A stretch of 64,000 nucleotides of DNA, taken from Cavia porcellus. Its lineage: Eukaryota > Chordata > Mammalia > Rodentia > Caviidae. The DNA lies in NCBI RefSeq assembly GCF_034190915.1, contig NW_026947484.1:189590982-189654981 (forward strand), written 5' to 3'. Position numbers and translations under genes: made by a program. Within the stretch, counting starts at the first letter, position 1. Each line of letters starts with the position of its first letter. The notes beneath the pieces were generated by a model. It was given only the letters and a program-made list of their open reading frames with translations. It had not been told where the DNA came from and made no database searches. Positions 1 to 12,555 of the stretch are shown here, piece after piece.

Positions 1-655
1 ATGAGTGCCATCTCCCTGTCCTAAACACCACTGGGGTCACACATAGGTCCCATGAGAGGCCAGCAGGCCAGCGGACACAATGAGACAGAGACAGCTGCAG
101 CCTGCCTGGGCTCTGGCTCAGTACCTCCGTCTCCCAATCAACCTGATATTCTTGCTCTGCCTCCTGAGTTCCGGATCAGGTCTGCCTATCTTGATTTCTC
201 TTTGGTGAACTGGCCACTCAGTGGCTAACTGGCCACCATGCTAGGTTTGCTCCTTTTCCACGACTTGCCCTCCATGAAAGATTCCTACCCTAGCCTGGCA
301 TGGGCCCTTCAGAGCCAGGTCCCAGAATGCAGTCTTCCCCCAGCATAGTGCATGCCCAGGTCTCCATCTTGAACTCTAGGCCTTCATACTCCACATGGCA
401 CCTCAAACATCAAAGGCCTAAAATCAGTCCTGGGGAGGAGGATCTTAGGGCCACAAGTGGCTCTGTGGGAGGTGGGCTTGGATGCTTTTACCTTTATTTT
501 CCTCAGTTTGGTGCTCAGAGTGAATTTTTATCTTAGCACTGTCAGTCTCTTGCTAGAAATAGGTTATGCATATCCTACCAACCAAACACGCTTCCCCACA
601 GATGTGGGTCAAACCTCTGGAAGAAGCTTCTGGAAACTTCTGGAATGCCTCTTAC

Positions 656-775
656 CTGCAATGTCACAGAGTTCTGCATCTGAGGCATTTGCCAAGGCCT
701 CCTCCAGCTCCGGCTCTAGTGTGACAGTTTCCAGCACTGGATCCATCGGCTTCTGTTTAGGGACCCAGATCTTTC
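656..775 (-). CDS. TMOD1: TMOD1 coding exon 3 (residues about 93-132)
   Basis: This 120-bp internal exon of tropomodulin-1 encodes GKIWVPKQKPMDP...ELCDIA, which I recognise as TMOD1 residues 93-132. The intron before it ends TTTACAG at 776-777. The donor GTAAG follows at 655. The exon begins by completing a glycine codon opened by the exon at 4129-4285 and ends one base into an alanine codon, so both boundaries are in phase. From family knowledge, this part carries the second tropomyosin-binding site and leads into the leucine-rich-repeat cap domain. TMOD1 caps actin pointed ends in muscle sarcomeres and the red-cell membrane skeleton. The leucine-rich-repeat exons must lie left of position 1. 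An open frame runs past both splice sites but is not coding there. I am very confident of the gene and of both splice sites. Confidence 0.95.
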
Positions 776-1671
776 CTGTAAACACATGGGGCCTATCAGG
801 GCTTGCAACTATGATAAGAAGCCCCTGAAAATGGACCACAGCAGGGTCCTCTCTGTGGACAGTCCCTCTGGGGACCCACTTTCCCTCAGAATGGGAATCA
901 CAGCTCTAAATAGCACCCCAAAACCTGAGAGTGATTTTATAATCTGGCCTAAATATATACCTATCTACCAGAAACAATGGCCAACCTCTGGGTAGGGAAA
1001 AATCCAAGGGGGAAAAGTAATAGAATGTCAGGATCTAGGGTACCTTGGCTGAGAGTTCTAATGCAGGAGAAAAACTTGTAAACATTTCTAGCTAAAATAA
1101 ATAAAATATACTCAGATTATTAAAAGACAAAAAAAAAAAAACCCAAAAATGTTTTCTTGTCTCATGGGATACTATTTTTAAAGTGTCAGCTCATAAGAGA
1201 ATGAGGGAGTAAGTGGCAGGCGTGTCCACCAGGATAGGCTGCTGAAGAAGTTGTGATGTAGCCCCCTCCCCACGGGACTCCAGCAGGTATTTCCTAAGAG
1301 GGAAAATGCCCAAGGTCAAGGCTGTGTGAAAAAGCACATTTACAAAACACCATGAACAATTTCATCCCATTTATGAGAAAGTGAAGGTGTGCTGTGGTTT
1401 GTCTGTTGTTCCTGAGAGCTTACGTGTAGAAACTGAATTGCTAGATTCACATGTTAGTGGTAGGTGGGGATGGGACCTTGGGGAAGTAATCGAGATTAAA
1501 TAAAGTCATAACAGTGTGGTCCACCAGACAGCATTAGTGACTTAAAAGAAGCCGAAGAGATGCGTGTTAAGTGCTACTTATGTGCCAGGCCCTAAGATCA
1601 GGGACAAGACAGAATGCCCATGTTTACTGCTGCTACCCACGCTGCACTGTGGGTTCCAGTCAAAGTAAATA

Positions 1672-2480
1672 GATAAGAAAAAGGAATAGAGGGGAAAGAA
1701 GGAAAATTATTTCTGTTTGCAAGTGATATGCTCTTATATGGACACAACTGAATTTCTACATAGAAAAAAATCTGTTAGAACTAATAAATGCAGCTATTTT
1801 TCAGGGTTTAAGATCAACATACAAAAATAAACCATGTTTCTGTATACCAGCAATGAATAATCTGAAAAGGAAATCAGGAAAACATTGCATTTAGAATAGT
1901 ATCTGAAGTATCAAACAGTGGAGAATAAATTTGAAAAATTGGACACTGAAAACTATGAAATTTGGTTGAAAGGAAGTAAAGACCTAAATAAATATCAAAA
2001 ACACAAAATTTATGAATTGGCAGAATTAATATTGTTAAGATGACAATACTACCTCGTTTTGCTATTCTGGGTGGATCTTTCCTTAGTCTATCTCACATTT
2101 AACCTACAAATTCGGTGTAATCCTTCTCTAAATCCCAACTGACATATTTTGCAGAACAGGAAAAGCCCATCCTCGAATTTAATATACAATAGCGAGGGGC
2201 CACAAAGAGACAAGAAAATCTTGACCAAAATTAGAAGATTCATACTGCCTGAGTTTAAAACTTAACTAGGTGGTGTGGTAGTGGCATAAGAATGGACATA
2301 TAGACAACAGAGTAGGATGGAAAGCCCAGAGACAAAGCTCAACGTCAGTGTATAATGATTTCAACAACTGTACCAAATTCATTCAATGGCAAAGAATTAT
2401 CTCTTCAATAACTGCTAGCACAACTGGATATTCACATACAAAAGAACAACTTTGCAGTTTTCCATAAAATCTGGATAAGT
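1672..2480 (+). mobile_element. Old L1 ORF2 fragment
   Basis: The sequence follows L1 reverse-transcriptase 3' coding DNA (phrases such as 'tttgcaagtgatatgctcttatat' split by mutations, then 'cctaaataaatatcaaaaac'). Stops and indels are frequent. A roughly 50-bp non-L1 block interrupts it at about 2054-2103. Confidence 0.7.
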
Positions 2481-2499
2481 TCCAATTCCAGGACATGGG

Positions 2500-3180
2500 A
2501 TGGTTCAAAGCCTTTTCCACAAGGTCTCCTTCTGCATAACTTTAATTTTATTTATTCAGCAGCTACTTGTTGCAGGGCACTGTGTTAATACAACAGAGAC
2601 AGAGGTGACAGACACAGATGCAGAACCTGGCTTGTCCTGTTACATTCTTGGGGGTGGGGAGATGGAAAGGACTGGAAAGAGACAAGTAATTACAACATGA
2701 ATCAATTCAAACAAATACATCCACTCAACATGTATTTATTAGGTGCTTTCTATGTATGAGAGCATATAAGGTGAGCAGATATGATACTAAACAAGGAAGA
2801 CACAGTGCTTACAGTCTTGAAACTTGTGTTCCAAGGAAGTAACCCACAGGCGCATTACACACTTACTTACTTTATCTCATTTGTTCATCAGTGATTATCT
2901 GCTTAACCCTACTGTGACCAGGCCCTGTGCTGGCCAGGTGCTTGGGGTACCATGTGAACAAAAACGGTCCAAGTCCCTGCCCTCAGGAAGCATACGAGCT
3001 AGTGAGAAAGAAAGCTAGTAAATAAAGAGATGCAGATAAAATGTGAATACAGAGGACACACACAGGCTCTCGGAGTGGAAAATAACCAAGAGAGAGCTGC
3101 AGGGAGACTGCATGTGCTGGCACAATAGATAGGGAGGTGTCCCTGAGAGAGAAGACAGCGCAGCTGAGACCTACGGAATA
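2500..3180 (+). repeat. Ancient interspersed repeat, probably L2- or MIR-class
   Basis: Phrases such as 'catgtatttattaggtgctttctatgta' and 'ccctgccctcaggaagc' recur in old mammalian repeats. The family is not certain. Confidence 0.35.
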
Positions 3181-3224
3181 ACAACAGCTAATGCTTACAC
3201 TGCATGTCAGATGTGCTGCTGAGA

Positions 3225-3420
3225 GCTTTATATATATATCCTCATGCACTTAACTCTCTTAACAACCTCTGGAGGCTGTTAATATTACTTCCAATGCTCA
3301 TTTTAGGGAGGAGGAAACTGGTGATTTTCTTGAGCTCACAGAGCAAGTAGTGGAACCTGGACTACAATCAAAGCACGCCTGGCTCCAGGCTGTGTTTTTC
3401 TAACCATGACACTGCTTAAG
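3225..3420 (+). repeat. MIR SINE
   Basis: MIR-like order: 'cctcatgcacttaactctct', 'gaggaggaaactg', 'gagctcacagagcaagtag', 'ggacta', 'cacactgctt'-like end. Diverged and old. Confidence 0.65.
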
Positions 3421-4128
3421 AGGAGGAAGACACAGCCACAAGGACACCCTGGAGCTGGTAGTAGGGCCAGTGTTCTAGACTTCGGGTATGTGCAAAGGTC
3501 CTAGAGTGGAAAAGCTCTTGGAAAATTTGAGAATTCAAACTGGTACTCCCCCTACTTGCTGCCCTCATGCCTATGGGCAAGAAAGACACAAGAGAAGGGC
3601 AGAATGGTTGGAGGGCACTGGAAGGCCTGGGAGGGCGAACAGTAGGGGAGTATCTCTCTGTTCCCCTGGGGACTGCTGGATGGCTTGTCTTAGCCTGGAG
3701 CAGACAGTCTTGCAGGGATGTTACAGCTACCAGAAAGGAACTTTAGAGAAAGAACAGAAGGTGAGAGAGAAAGTAAGAAAAGTTAGGGTAATGCCTCTTA
3801 TTTCTCATTTGCATACGATTGTTCTTGTCTGGGCCTTTTGTTCTGGTACCATTATCAACAGATCCTTCTTTCAATCTCAAAAGTGTTTAGTTTTGAATGA
3901 AAAATAATCAAGACACCCCAGTCAAAGGAGATTCAAGGAAATTTTGCTGTTCTGGGTAGATCTTTCCTTAGACTATCCCAGACTTAACTACAGCAAACAT
4001 CACTACATTTGGAGTTGGGATGAAGACAAGGAGTTCCACAGCACTTGGTGGCTCAGGGTCTGGCCCACAGGTGGCCCTCAGCCATGCCTACAGAGTGACA
4101 TGTTCACAACAGCAACAGCATTCAGTAC

Positions 4129-4285
4129 CTCGTTTCTCCCCTGTGTAGGGGACCAGGTCTTCTCGGTCCTTAAACTCCTTGGCTTGCTTTTCCAAGTGAT
4201 CCAAGAGCTCCTCCCTTTTAAAGGGCCCTGTGGGCGCCTTGGTGGTCTGATCCTTCTGCCTCAGGCCCGCAGGCAGCAGTGCATT
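4129..4285 (-). CDS. TMOD1: TMOD1 coding exon 2 (residues about 41-93)
   Basis: This 157-bp exon encodes NALLPAGLRQKDQ...LVPYTGEKR, the stretch after the N-terminal tropomyosin-binding segment in tropomodulin-1. From family knowledge it carries the tropomyosin-dependent actin-capping helix. The acceptor reads CATCGTAG immediately before AATGCA. The donor is CGAG|GTACTG. The frame is phase 0 on entry (N41) and leaves one G that completes glycine with the exon at 656-775. No stop or frameshift is seen and the residues match what I recall of the human protein closely. An (AG)n microsatellite begins about 45 bp from the acceptor on the intron side. I found this exon by reading the minus strand; it is not preceded by a start codon because it is internal. 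Confidence 0.95.
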
Positions 4286-4327
4286 CTACGATGGATGTTG
4301 TTGGGGGCAAGAGAAAGAGGAAAAGAA

Positions 4328-4330
<3 letters not shown>

Positions 4331-4360
<30 letters not shown>
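4331..4360 (+). repeat. (AG)n microsatellite
   Basis: An uninterrupted AG run beside the acceptor of TMOD1 coding exon 2. On the gene strand it is CT-rich and lies about 45 bp upstream of the exon. Confidence 0.9.
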
Positions 4361-4366
<6 letters not shown>

Positions 4367-6029
4367 TGGTCAGCTGAAGAAGGCTTACAATTCTGAAACT
4401 CATTATGGACGAGCAGGGACCTCAGAGCTATGGAATCCATCCCAATTCCTCCTTTTACATGCAAAGAATTGGAAAGCCCAAAATGGACAGGGGCTGCCCC
4501 AAGTCATAGCACAGACAAAGAGCAGGTGTTCTTGCCCCTAACATTTTAAAGGCAAGGGATCAAGGACGGCTGGCATCGGCAGAGCACGCAGGGCACTCAA
4601 AACCACTGTTGAGAGGTAGATGGGGTTAAGCTCATGATCAGAGGTACAGAGATATTTATATCAGTTGTGTATCAAGAGGCTGGAAAAGGAAGCTAAAGGA
4701 GTTGGGGTGGGGCCCTGGATGGAGATCATACATCAAGAGGCAGAACCCTACCCCCAAATCTGGAGAAAGGCCCCCCAGGAGCGCCAGGTGGGCGAGGCAC
4801 TCTCACAGCAGCCCCCGTGGCTGCCTTTTAGCCTGCTGTGGGACTGTTCTAGGGATGCTCCGGCTGTTAAATATTTTGAATGTTGCCCCTGGAGATGGGT
4901 CTCTCTCAAGAAAGATAGCATCCACCAACTGTTGTGATCTCTTCTTCAAACATGGGCAGGCGACTAGGTGTGGGTTTACTACGAAAGCAGTTTCCTAATT
5001 AGGGTGAACTTTAGTAACCCAGTGAGCTTCACTTTAACTCAGCCCCCAAAACCCTTAAGAGTCAAAGCTACAATGATGTTTAGAGATCATCTAATGTATA
5101 TATATATATCTTCCCTTTGAGGGGAAACAGAGGCTCAAAGCAAGAAAAGATTTGCCTGAGGAATTTCGGGGACAAAATCCAGTGTCTTTCCTCAGATCTG
5201 GGGGAGAGGAATCTTCTCCTCTACTCCTTGTGCTCCTCCTGTCCCCAGGCACTTGCAGAGCTAGAGGAGCACAGCAGGAGGCAGGTACACAGCTTCTTGC
5301 TATATCCTCAAACTGGCTAAATTAGAGAGTCGTTCTACCTCAGATCTTGATAGCATCAAAGAGAAAGGGAATGAGAGGCATATGGAGATGGCTGTGTGCC
5401 TGGCACCCCAAGGTATGACGCCTGGGAGGGAGGCAGGACCCACCATTTGTGTGTGATTCTTAGTTTTCCCACGATTTAACCCCACCCTTCGTTTAAGGAA
5501 GAGTGGTGACTGCAAAGAGGGAGATCGGGGTGTGACCTACGTTTGGGGAAGGCTGCTGGTGACCAGGGCCCACAGAGTACAAAGTCAAGATAAAGGGCTT
5601 GAGGTCTGGTGCTGGGATTTGTGAGAGTACATTTAGGGCCCCAGTCAGGAGAGACTGGAGAACCGGAGCATTTAATGAGAAGACAATTAGGAGGCAGAAA
5701 ATCAATCCTTGACTGATTTGGGGGTGAGCACAAGGAGTGTAAGTGAAACTTCACACACCCCTACTTTCCTTAAACAGGTGTCCTCAGGTATTGTCCACCA
5801 TGACAGATGGACCAGGACAATGATGCCCCTGGATGAGCCAAGCTTCTGTAGATGGGGCTGCCTGAGTGTGTCCCCCCCCGCCCCACGCAGGGCACTTGGT
5901 ATGGCAAAAGTAAATGACAGTGTTCTTCACTGCTCTGCAAATGCCTGGACGTGATTACGGTGCCCACAATAAATACTCTGGCCTCTTTGTGACATAACTG
6001 CATGGCCTGAGCCCCAACATGTAGTAATA

Positions 6030-6150
6030 ATGATACAACTCTATGACCTTCGACAAGTCCCCTAATCTCCTGGTGCGGTAGGCTCCATGCCAGGAAAATG
6101 TGGATAATGAAGTCACCACCTCATAGACATTTTGAGGCAATTAAGTTAGA
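6030..6150 (+). repeat. MIR SINE fragment
   Basis: Typical MIR core: 'gacaagtcccctaatctcctggtg', 'aaaatgtggataatgaagtca', 'catagacattttgaggcaatt'. Confidence 0.5.
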
Positions 6151-7129
6151 AAACTCGGGAAGAGGGTTCAACCTGGTGCCTGCTGCAGGAGGCAGCCAGG
6201 GATGATAGCGCCCATTGCGGTTGTTATATAACCGGACCAAACGCACTTAAGCAAGAGACTGGCTGTCCGAATATGTAGGTAATAGAGAACACATTATCCA
6301 AATATATTTTAAAATTTTAAAAATCCAAACACACAAATACAAAACGAATTAAGTCCTGAAAGCAAGTGTTTCTGTTTTCCCAAACTGCCCATGTTTCTGG
6401 GGCCCCACCAGGAAATTCCTAAGATTTTTGTCACCATAGAGGGGTTTGATGGTACTGAGGAATTCTGGCCCCCAAAAGGCTCAGTATTGCGATTAAAGAA
6501 ATCCATGAGGTTTTTTCTGGAATCTACTGGTACAGGCGATTGGTTTAGATAAAGCAGGATTTCACAGCTTCGGCACAAGAGGCACCTTGTGCTGGACATG
6601 TCCTGTGGAGGCTGTGCTGAGCCTGTAGGACATTCACAGCCCCTCTAGTTCCTATGTCACGGATTCCAGTAGCACCACCTCCCCAGCTGTGGCAACCAAA
6701 ACTGTCTGCACACGATGCCACACGTCCTCTGGGGGGCAGAGTCATCTGACTGTCAACTAATGCATTGAACAAAAACCATATCATTATAACAGGGAAATAA
6801 AAAACTGTTTGATATATTTCAAAAATATTACTTATGCAACCTGTTAAGATACACCTTCTTTTATTTAAAATTTGTTGAAAGGAATTAACCTTTGATAATA
6901 CAAAAATATGAAAAGTCTTCTTAAAAAACTAATTTGTAGTTTAGCAATTTTTAAAAGTAAATATTGAGCATAACAGGTTCAGTGAGAGCCAGAAATTCTT
7001 TTCCTTCCATTAAATGGTATATTAATGAAACAGCACACCATTCTCAATTAAAATAAAAGAATTTGCCTATTTTTAAAGTTCCTTATTACTATTATAACTT
7101 GTTTTCAAAAACAGTATGTGAACTTACAA

Positions 7130-8060
7130 GTATATAAATTTTAACTCAAAATGGATCAAAGACCTAAACATAACCACTACAAATACAAAATCCTTAGAAA
7201 AAAAGCACAGACATAAATCATAGCAACTCTGTATTATGAAATGGTTTCTTAGATATAACACAAAAACAATAAGCAACAGAAGAAAAAAATAGATGCCTTG
7301 GACTTCATCATAATTAAAACCATTTGTGCTTTAAAGGATACTAGTGAAGTGACAGAATGGAAGAAAACACAGTATTTGTAAATTGTGTAATCTGATAAAG
7401 AGTCTAGTATCTAGAACACATAAATATCACTTATGACTCAATAAGGAGAATAACCCCATTTAAAAATGGGCAAAAGATCTGAATAGCTAGTTCTTCAAAG
7501 GACATATAAAAATGTCCAATAAGCACAAGAAAAGACACTTGGCATCACTAATTGTGAGAGAAATGCAAACTGAACCCAGAGTGAGAGACCCCCTGCCAGC
7601 CCCTGGGACAGTCAATATGAAAATGCAGGTAATGCCAAGGGTTGGCAGGGATGTGGAAAAACTGGGACTTTATACACTGCCCGGGGGGATGTAAAATGAA
7701 TGGGCCCTTTGGGGAAGAGTCCATCAGGTTCTGAAAAACTCAAGTTTCCGCAGGATTCGGAAATCGTTCTTACGGGTGAAAGAGAATTAAAAACATGTGT
7801 GTCCAAACACTTGTTACCTGAACACTCACAGCAATGCTGTTTATAAAAACAAATCAAATGTCCATCGCACATTCATACAGATGAATGTTACTCAGCCGTT
7901 AAAAGGAGCAAAGCACTGAAACATGAATGAACCCTGAAAGCATTGTAAGTGAAAGGAACCAGATACAGACAGCCTTATATAACATGAATCTATTTATAGG
8001 AAATGTCCAGAAGGGTAAGTCTGTAGGGATAGAAGGTAAAGTAATAGTTGCCTGGGGCTG
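7130..8060 (+). mobile_element. L1 3' fragment
   Basis: Diverged L1 ORF2 end: 'aaaatggatcaaagacctaaa', 'ggacttcatcataattaaaacc', 'aaatgggcaaaagatctgaata', 'gtaaaatgaatgggcc', then an L1-type tail. No intact frame. Confidence 0.75.
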
Positions 8061-8084
8061 CTACTGTCCTCCCCACCCCCTTTC

Positions 8085-8435
8085 ATGTACTAAAGCCCTA
8101 ACCCCCGGTGTGACTGTATTTGGACACGGGGCCCATGAGAAGGTGGCTCAGGATAAGCGAGGTCATCAAGACTGAGTCCTGAACCCAGAGGGTTAGTGTC
8201 CTTAAAAGCTTGCTGAGTGGCATCCTTCTCCCAACCACCTGACATGAAAGGACACAGTCAAAGGCAGCCACCAGTGAGAAGACAGGAAGAGGTCCTCTGC
8301 CAGAGGCTAAGCTTGCCAGGCCCTGATCGTGAATTTGCCATACTCCAAAGCTAGGAGAAAAGTTTCTAATGTTTAAGCCACCCACTCTGTGGCATTTTAT
8401 TATAGCAGCAGCCTGAGCTAACTAATACAGCTGGG
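8085..8435 (+). mobile_element. MLT1-like MaLR LTR
   Basis: The left part matches 'taaagccctaacccccggtgtgactgtatttgga' of MLT1-type LTRs. The right end has 'gccacccactctgtggca...agctaactaatacag'. A solo LTR of the ERVL-MaLR class. Confidence 0.65.
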
Positions 8436-8484
8436 AAAGATGGGAGAGGGGCAGTGACAGGTAATGAGTACGAATCCTCCACCT

Positions 8485-8675
8485 CCCTGCAATGCTGGGG
8501 ATTGGACTCCGGGCTTCACACATAGTAGGCAGGAGTCTGATCACTGAGCTAAACCTCAGATCTGTTTTTATTTTGAGACCAGTCTTGCTAAGTTCTCTAG
8601 GTAGGTCTCGAAACCTGTGATCCTACCTCAGCTGGGATTACAGGCATGTGCCAACGAACTCGGCTCACTGTCCCA
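8485..8675 (-). repeat. ID/B1 composite SINE (B4-like)
   Basis: Read on the minus strand, a B1-type part ('tgtaatcccagctgag'-like) is followed by an ID-type part ('agctcagtgatcagactcc', 'ccccagcattgc'). Rodent-specific. Confidence 0.6.
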
Positions 8676-9856
8676 ATCTTAAAATGTGCAAGAGGTGAAT
8701 GAATCCACTGGACAAGCACCTTCTAAGAGTGAGTTCAAAGGCCCATGTCAATCTGGTTCCAGCAGAACAGTCATTGCTCCGCTTTAGGGAATCTGCAGGC
8801 TCGTGCTTTAGTCGTTCGTACACCCTTACACCGAAGACAGGTTGGTTATGAGTGAGATTTGCTTTGGGAAAGAGCTTTGCATATAAAACCCAGAAAATCT
8901 TCAAATCCTTACACACAGCTCCTGTGAGGAGGTCAGAGACTTACGTCCAGGTGAACTCTTTATTTTCTGACTGAGAAATTAGTGTTTCAAGGAGAAGGAA
9001 TATCTGACAGTCTCTGATCTTAGCCTAAAATTATAGCCGCTAGACACCGGGGAGTAGTGGGGATTATTCCACGCTGGAGCTTTCGTGCCCTCACATTACC
9101 CATCTCCATTGGATTGTTGACACGTAGGAATGTGGGTGGTGTTAGCTGATCTGCCTATTCACATGTAAAATCTCTTGATTTAAAAATATTATATGTAGTG
9201 CAAACATCTTCAAAATAATCCTCAGGAAAATAAAACACATTTACAAATCAGACTTCGGTCCTCTTTGGGCTCCCATTTTGTCTCACCCAGTGTGAGTTAG
9301 ACTGGAATTCTACGTACAGAAAGTCAAGATATTCATTCACTTATTCCACAAATACTGGGTGTTCTGCCCACATCGGGCACTGGCTAGAGAAAGAAACAGG
9401 TTACAACCAGAATCGTGGGAAGAATCACAGAAAGAATTAAGTTCCTAAACTTAACCACTGTGCATAGGTTTTTATTTAATTAAGTGGTTTTTAAACTATA
9501 GAAACTGAGTAATATGTTCTGGGAATAATCACAGTGGAAAAAATTAGGCCACATTTCCTATAGTTCCCTACTGGATTTTTTAAATGGTGACTTCTTTCAG
9601 TAACTGAAGTTCAGATGTACAACTTGGAGGGTTAAAGTCCTCATCTAACTTTCCCCTCCATGCTCTGTGATCCAGTTGTCCAAAAGACAATGGAAACTTT
9701 GACAGACCCTTAACTGTGCTGTTCAGCGCTCTCACACCCTGAAGACAGATGCCAGAAAGGCTACATATCAAATTCCTGCACAATTATCACCGCTATAGAT
9801 AGTGAGGGCTGTGTGAGCAGCCGTCCTGGCTAGAATCACTGTGAGCTTGTTCAGGG

Positions 9857-9952
9857 TGTGTGTGTGTGTGCACGCGTGTGCGCGTGTGTGTGTGTTTGTG
9901 TGTGTGTGCGTGTGTGTGTTTGCGCATGCGCATGCGCACGCACATGTACACA
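9857..9952 (+). repeat. (TG)n microsatellite with CG-rich alternating tail
   Basis: Alternating purine-pyrimidine repeat with TG, CG and CA steps. It includes two overlapping TGCGCATGCGCA palindromes at 9921-9938. Confidence 0.95.
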
Positions 9953-12412
9953 CTGCAATGAATTACAAGGACGTCTAAAAACTCAGAGTTACAAAGGCCT
10001 AAGAGATCGGCTAGGTCAACTTTTTCATTTGAGGACGAAGTAAGGCTTAAAAACCTGAAGTCTCATGGCCTGACAGCCATGCAGCCACTCAGCCTCGTTT
10101 ACATACAGATGGTCTTACATATAATTAGCATGCTTGAGATCAGCACCACTATCTTTAGACTGGTGGATAATTGTACATGAACTATCCCTTGACCCAATTC
10201 TTCACAGTAACAAAAACTAAGTGATTTTGTTACTTTTCACAAATAAGTCAGCCATGTTTAAGGACAGGAAGACGCAAGGCGTGTCTCTCTTGGGTTGGGC
10301 AGCAAGGGTGCTGGGGTCCTCTTCAGGGACCACACCATCAATGCTTACTTAGGAGAGACTGAAGAAGTGGTGTGGCCTCTGTGGTGTTGTGCTGTCAGCA
10401 TCCAAGGCCAGGGAGGGAAGAGGCCTTGCCCAAGGTCACACGACCCAGAACTAGCGACATCCAGCCCTTGGCAAATGTTCATCCTTCCCAACTGCCTTCC
10501 TCTAGGAATAGATCCTAGAAACCAAATGTGGTCCGGCATGAATACCAGTTCTCTTCTCCAAGTGCTGGAAGCACTTACACATGGAGAAACTGAGGCACAG
10601 AGCTACCATTCTGGGGGAAGAGTGAAATGGAGGTGGCTTAACATCTTCAAACTCCCCTCCCACCCTTGACTCTTCTCTCCTGTTTCAAACGGTTCACCAC
10701 AAGCCCACCATGGACACCTTCCCTCCTCTGTTCCCTCCACCCCAGCGGGGCAGCAGAGCCCACTTACTCGTGCCCATAATCATGACATCTTTTTGGAGAA
10801 CCCCTTTTTCTCCAGACATAGTCCGCTACACATACCAAACACAGGCACTCTGGGCCTGCTCCTGTAGTCACCTTCTCTCCAGAGAGAGCTGGGCCTTTTG
10901 CTCAGCCACCCTGGCCTCAGTGAGGGACTGGCGAAACTCATCTTCCCAGACTTAGTGGGGCACTGAGGCTGACATCCAACCACAGCCCAAATCCCACACT
11001 GGTGTGTGGTAGGAGCTATTGGTGACACGGCATACTTTGTTTCTCTCTGGCATTTGTGGCACAAGGAAGATCAAACCTTCCCTTCCCTGTTTTTCGCTAA
11101 TCCTGCTTTTCTGCACTATGCACTGGGAAAAATGTTCCTTGTATCTATCGTGCTAGACACTAGGCTTCCTGAGACAGTGGGTGTGCAATCCCTGCTCCCA
11201 AGGAACTCACAGCCAGGGAGGACGCGTGTGACCTACTCTGGGCATCAAACTCAGCCTGAGCTGCCTCGGCCACCCGAGAGGCAGCAGCAGGTAGGAGAGG
11301 AAAGGGTTACAGGGAGAGCGGAAGTGCAGCACAGCCTGGGAGCTGGTGGGAGCAGCACTTGCTAGGGCAGGAAGGAGGGTCATTCCGAGGCTGCAGTGCT
11401 CTGACAAGTCTCCACCCCTGGTCACCACCCTCTTGCAAGCCCTGTGTCTCTTACTGGGACCATCAGAGCAGTCTCCTGGCTGTAATCCCAGCCTCAGCCC
11501 TCGGCCCCCACTTCCTTCCCTGCTAGCGACCAGCCAGACCTCGGCACCACTACATGGGCCCATGTCACCCCCCAACTTACTCCACAGTTACAAAGCCTTC
11601 TCTGACCTGCAGAATCCTGACCACACTCAGCACGCAGGCAACAGAGAGCCCTTAATGACGTGACACCAGCCTACCTCTACCTCCCAGCCCTGGCCCTCTT
11701 CCTTTTTTAATAGTCTGTCATAGCCGCTCTGGTTCCTCATGTTCCATGACTGTGCCCGCTCCCCACACACTGCCAAGCCTTTGCCCCAGCCATGCCCTTT
11801 GCCTGCAGTGCTATCCCTCTTTCTCCTCTGTGTTTACCTTTTCCTTGGGTACCTGCGGGCCCTCTGCAGTTCTCCCACATGGATCCAAAGGTGCCGAAGT
11901 ACAAAGGTGCAGAATGGGACCACGCTCATCGATGGAGATTTTGGGAAATGGCAGACTAGAAAGCAAGGCTCTTGTAATGTTTTCTTTGGGGGCTTGGAGT
12001 TGATTAAATTTCTGTCAACACTCTCTTACTCTATGGAAAGGCTTTTGATACAGCAGAACATAAGGCCATTAGACTGACAAATCTACAGTGATTGACTTCA
12101 AATAGACCCTGACCTCAAGTCTCCCCTTCTTTGGTAATAGAAGTGCTCCCGGTTGCCTCAAAAAAATGCCACATTTCCTGCTTGATGCTGTGGGCACCTG
12201 GGTTTGCTGCCTCACAGGTAGAAAGTGGCCACAATGGTGGAAAAACAAGGGATAAATTGAGGGGTGAGAAGATGGGGTTCAGACTTTATGCATAGTAATA
12301 TCTTTTCTTTCTTTTTAAGGATGATTTGAACCAAATTAGGTAAAATATTAACATTCATTATATTTAGATGACAGAAACATAGGTATATTCTCTGTTCTCT
12401 CTCTCCCTCTCT

Positions 12413-12555
12413 CTCTCATTTTTTGAGACAAGATCTTGCTATGTAGTGTAGGCTGGTCTTGAACTCATGTAGCTGGCCTCAAACTAATGGCAATCCTCTT
12501 GCCTCAGCCTCTCAAGTGCTGGGATTGTAAGTGTGTGCCATCGCAACTGGCTATT
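12413..12555 (-). repeat. B1 SINE
   Basis: On the plus strand, 'tttttgagacaagatcttgctatgtag...ggctggtcttgaactc...gcctcagcctctcaagtgctgggatt' is a B1 in reverse. Confidence 0.85.

Larger units (their letters stand above)
776..4128 (-). other. TMOD1 intron between coding exons 2 and 3
   Basis: This 3.35-kb intron holds an old plus-strand L1 fragment (about 1672-2480), a likely ancient interspersed repeat around 2500-3180, and a MIR (about 3225-3420). No further exon was seen. Confidence 0.85.

Noticed and set aside
609..839. A 76-codon single-exon gene
   Set aside because: Only the middle 120 bp is coding (TMOD1 exon); the ends read through splice sites into intron.
9858..10043. Open frames of Cys/Val or Thr/His repeats on both strands
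   Set aside because: Direct translation of a (TG)n microsatellite.
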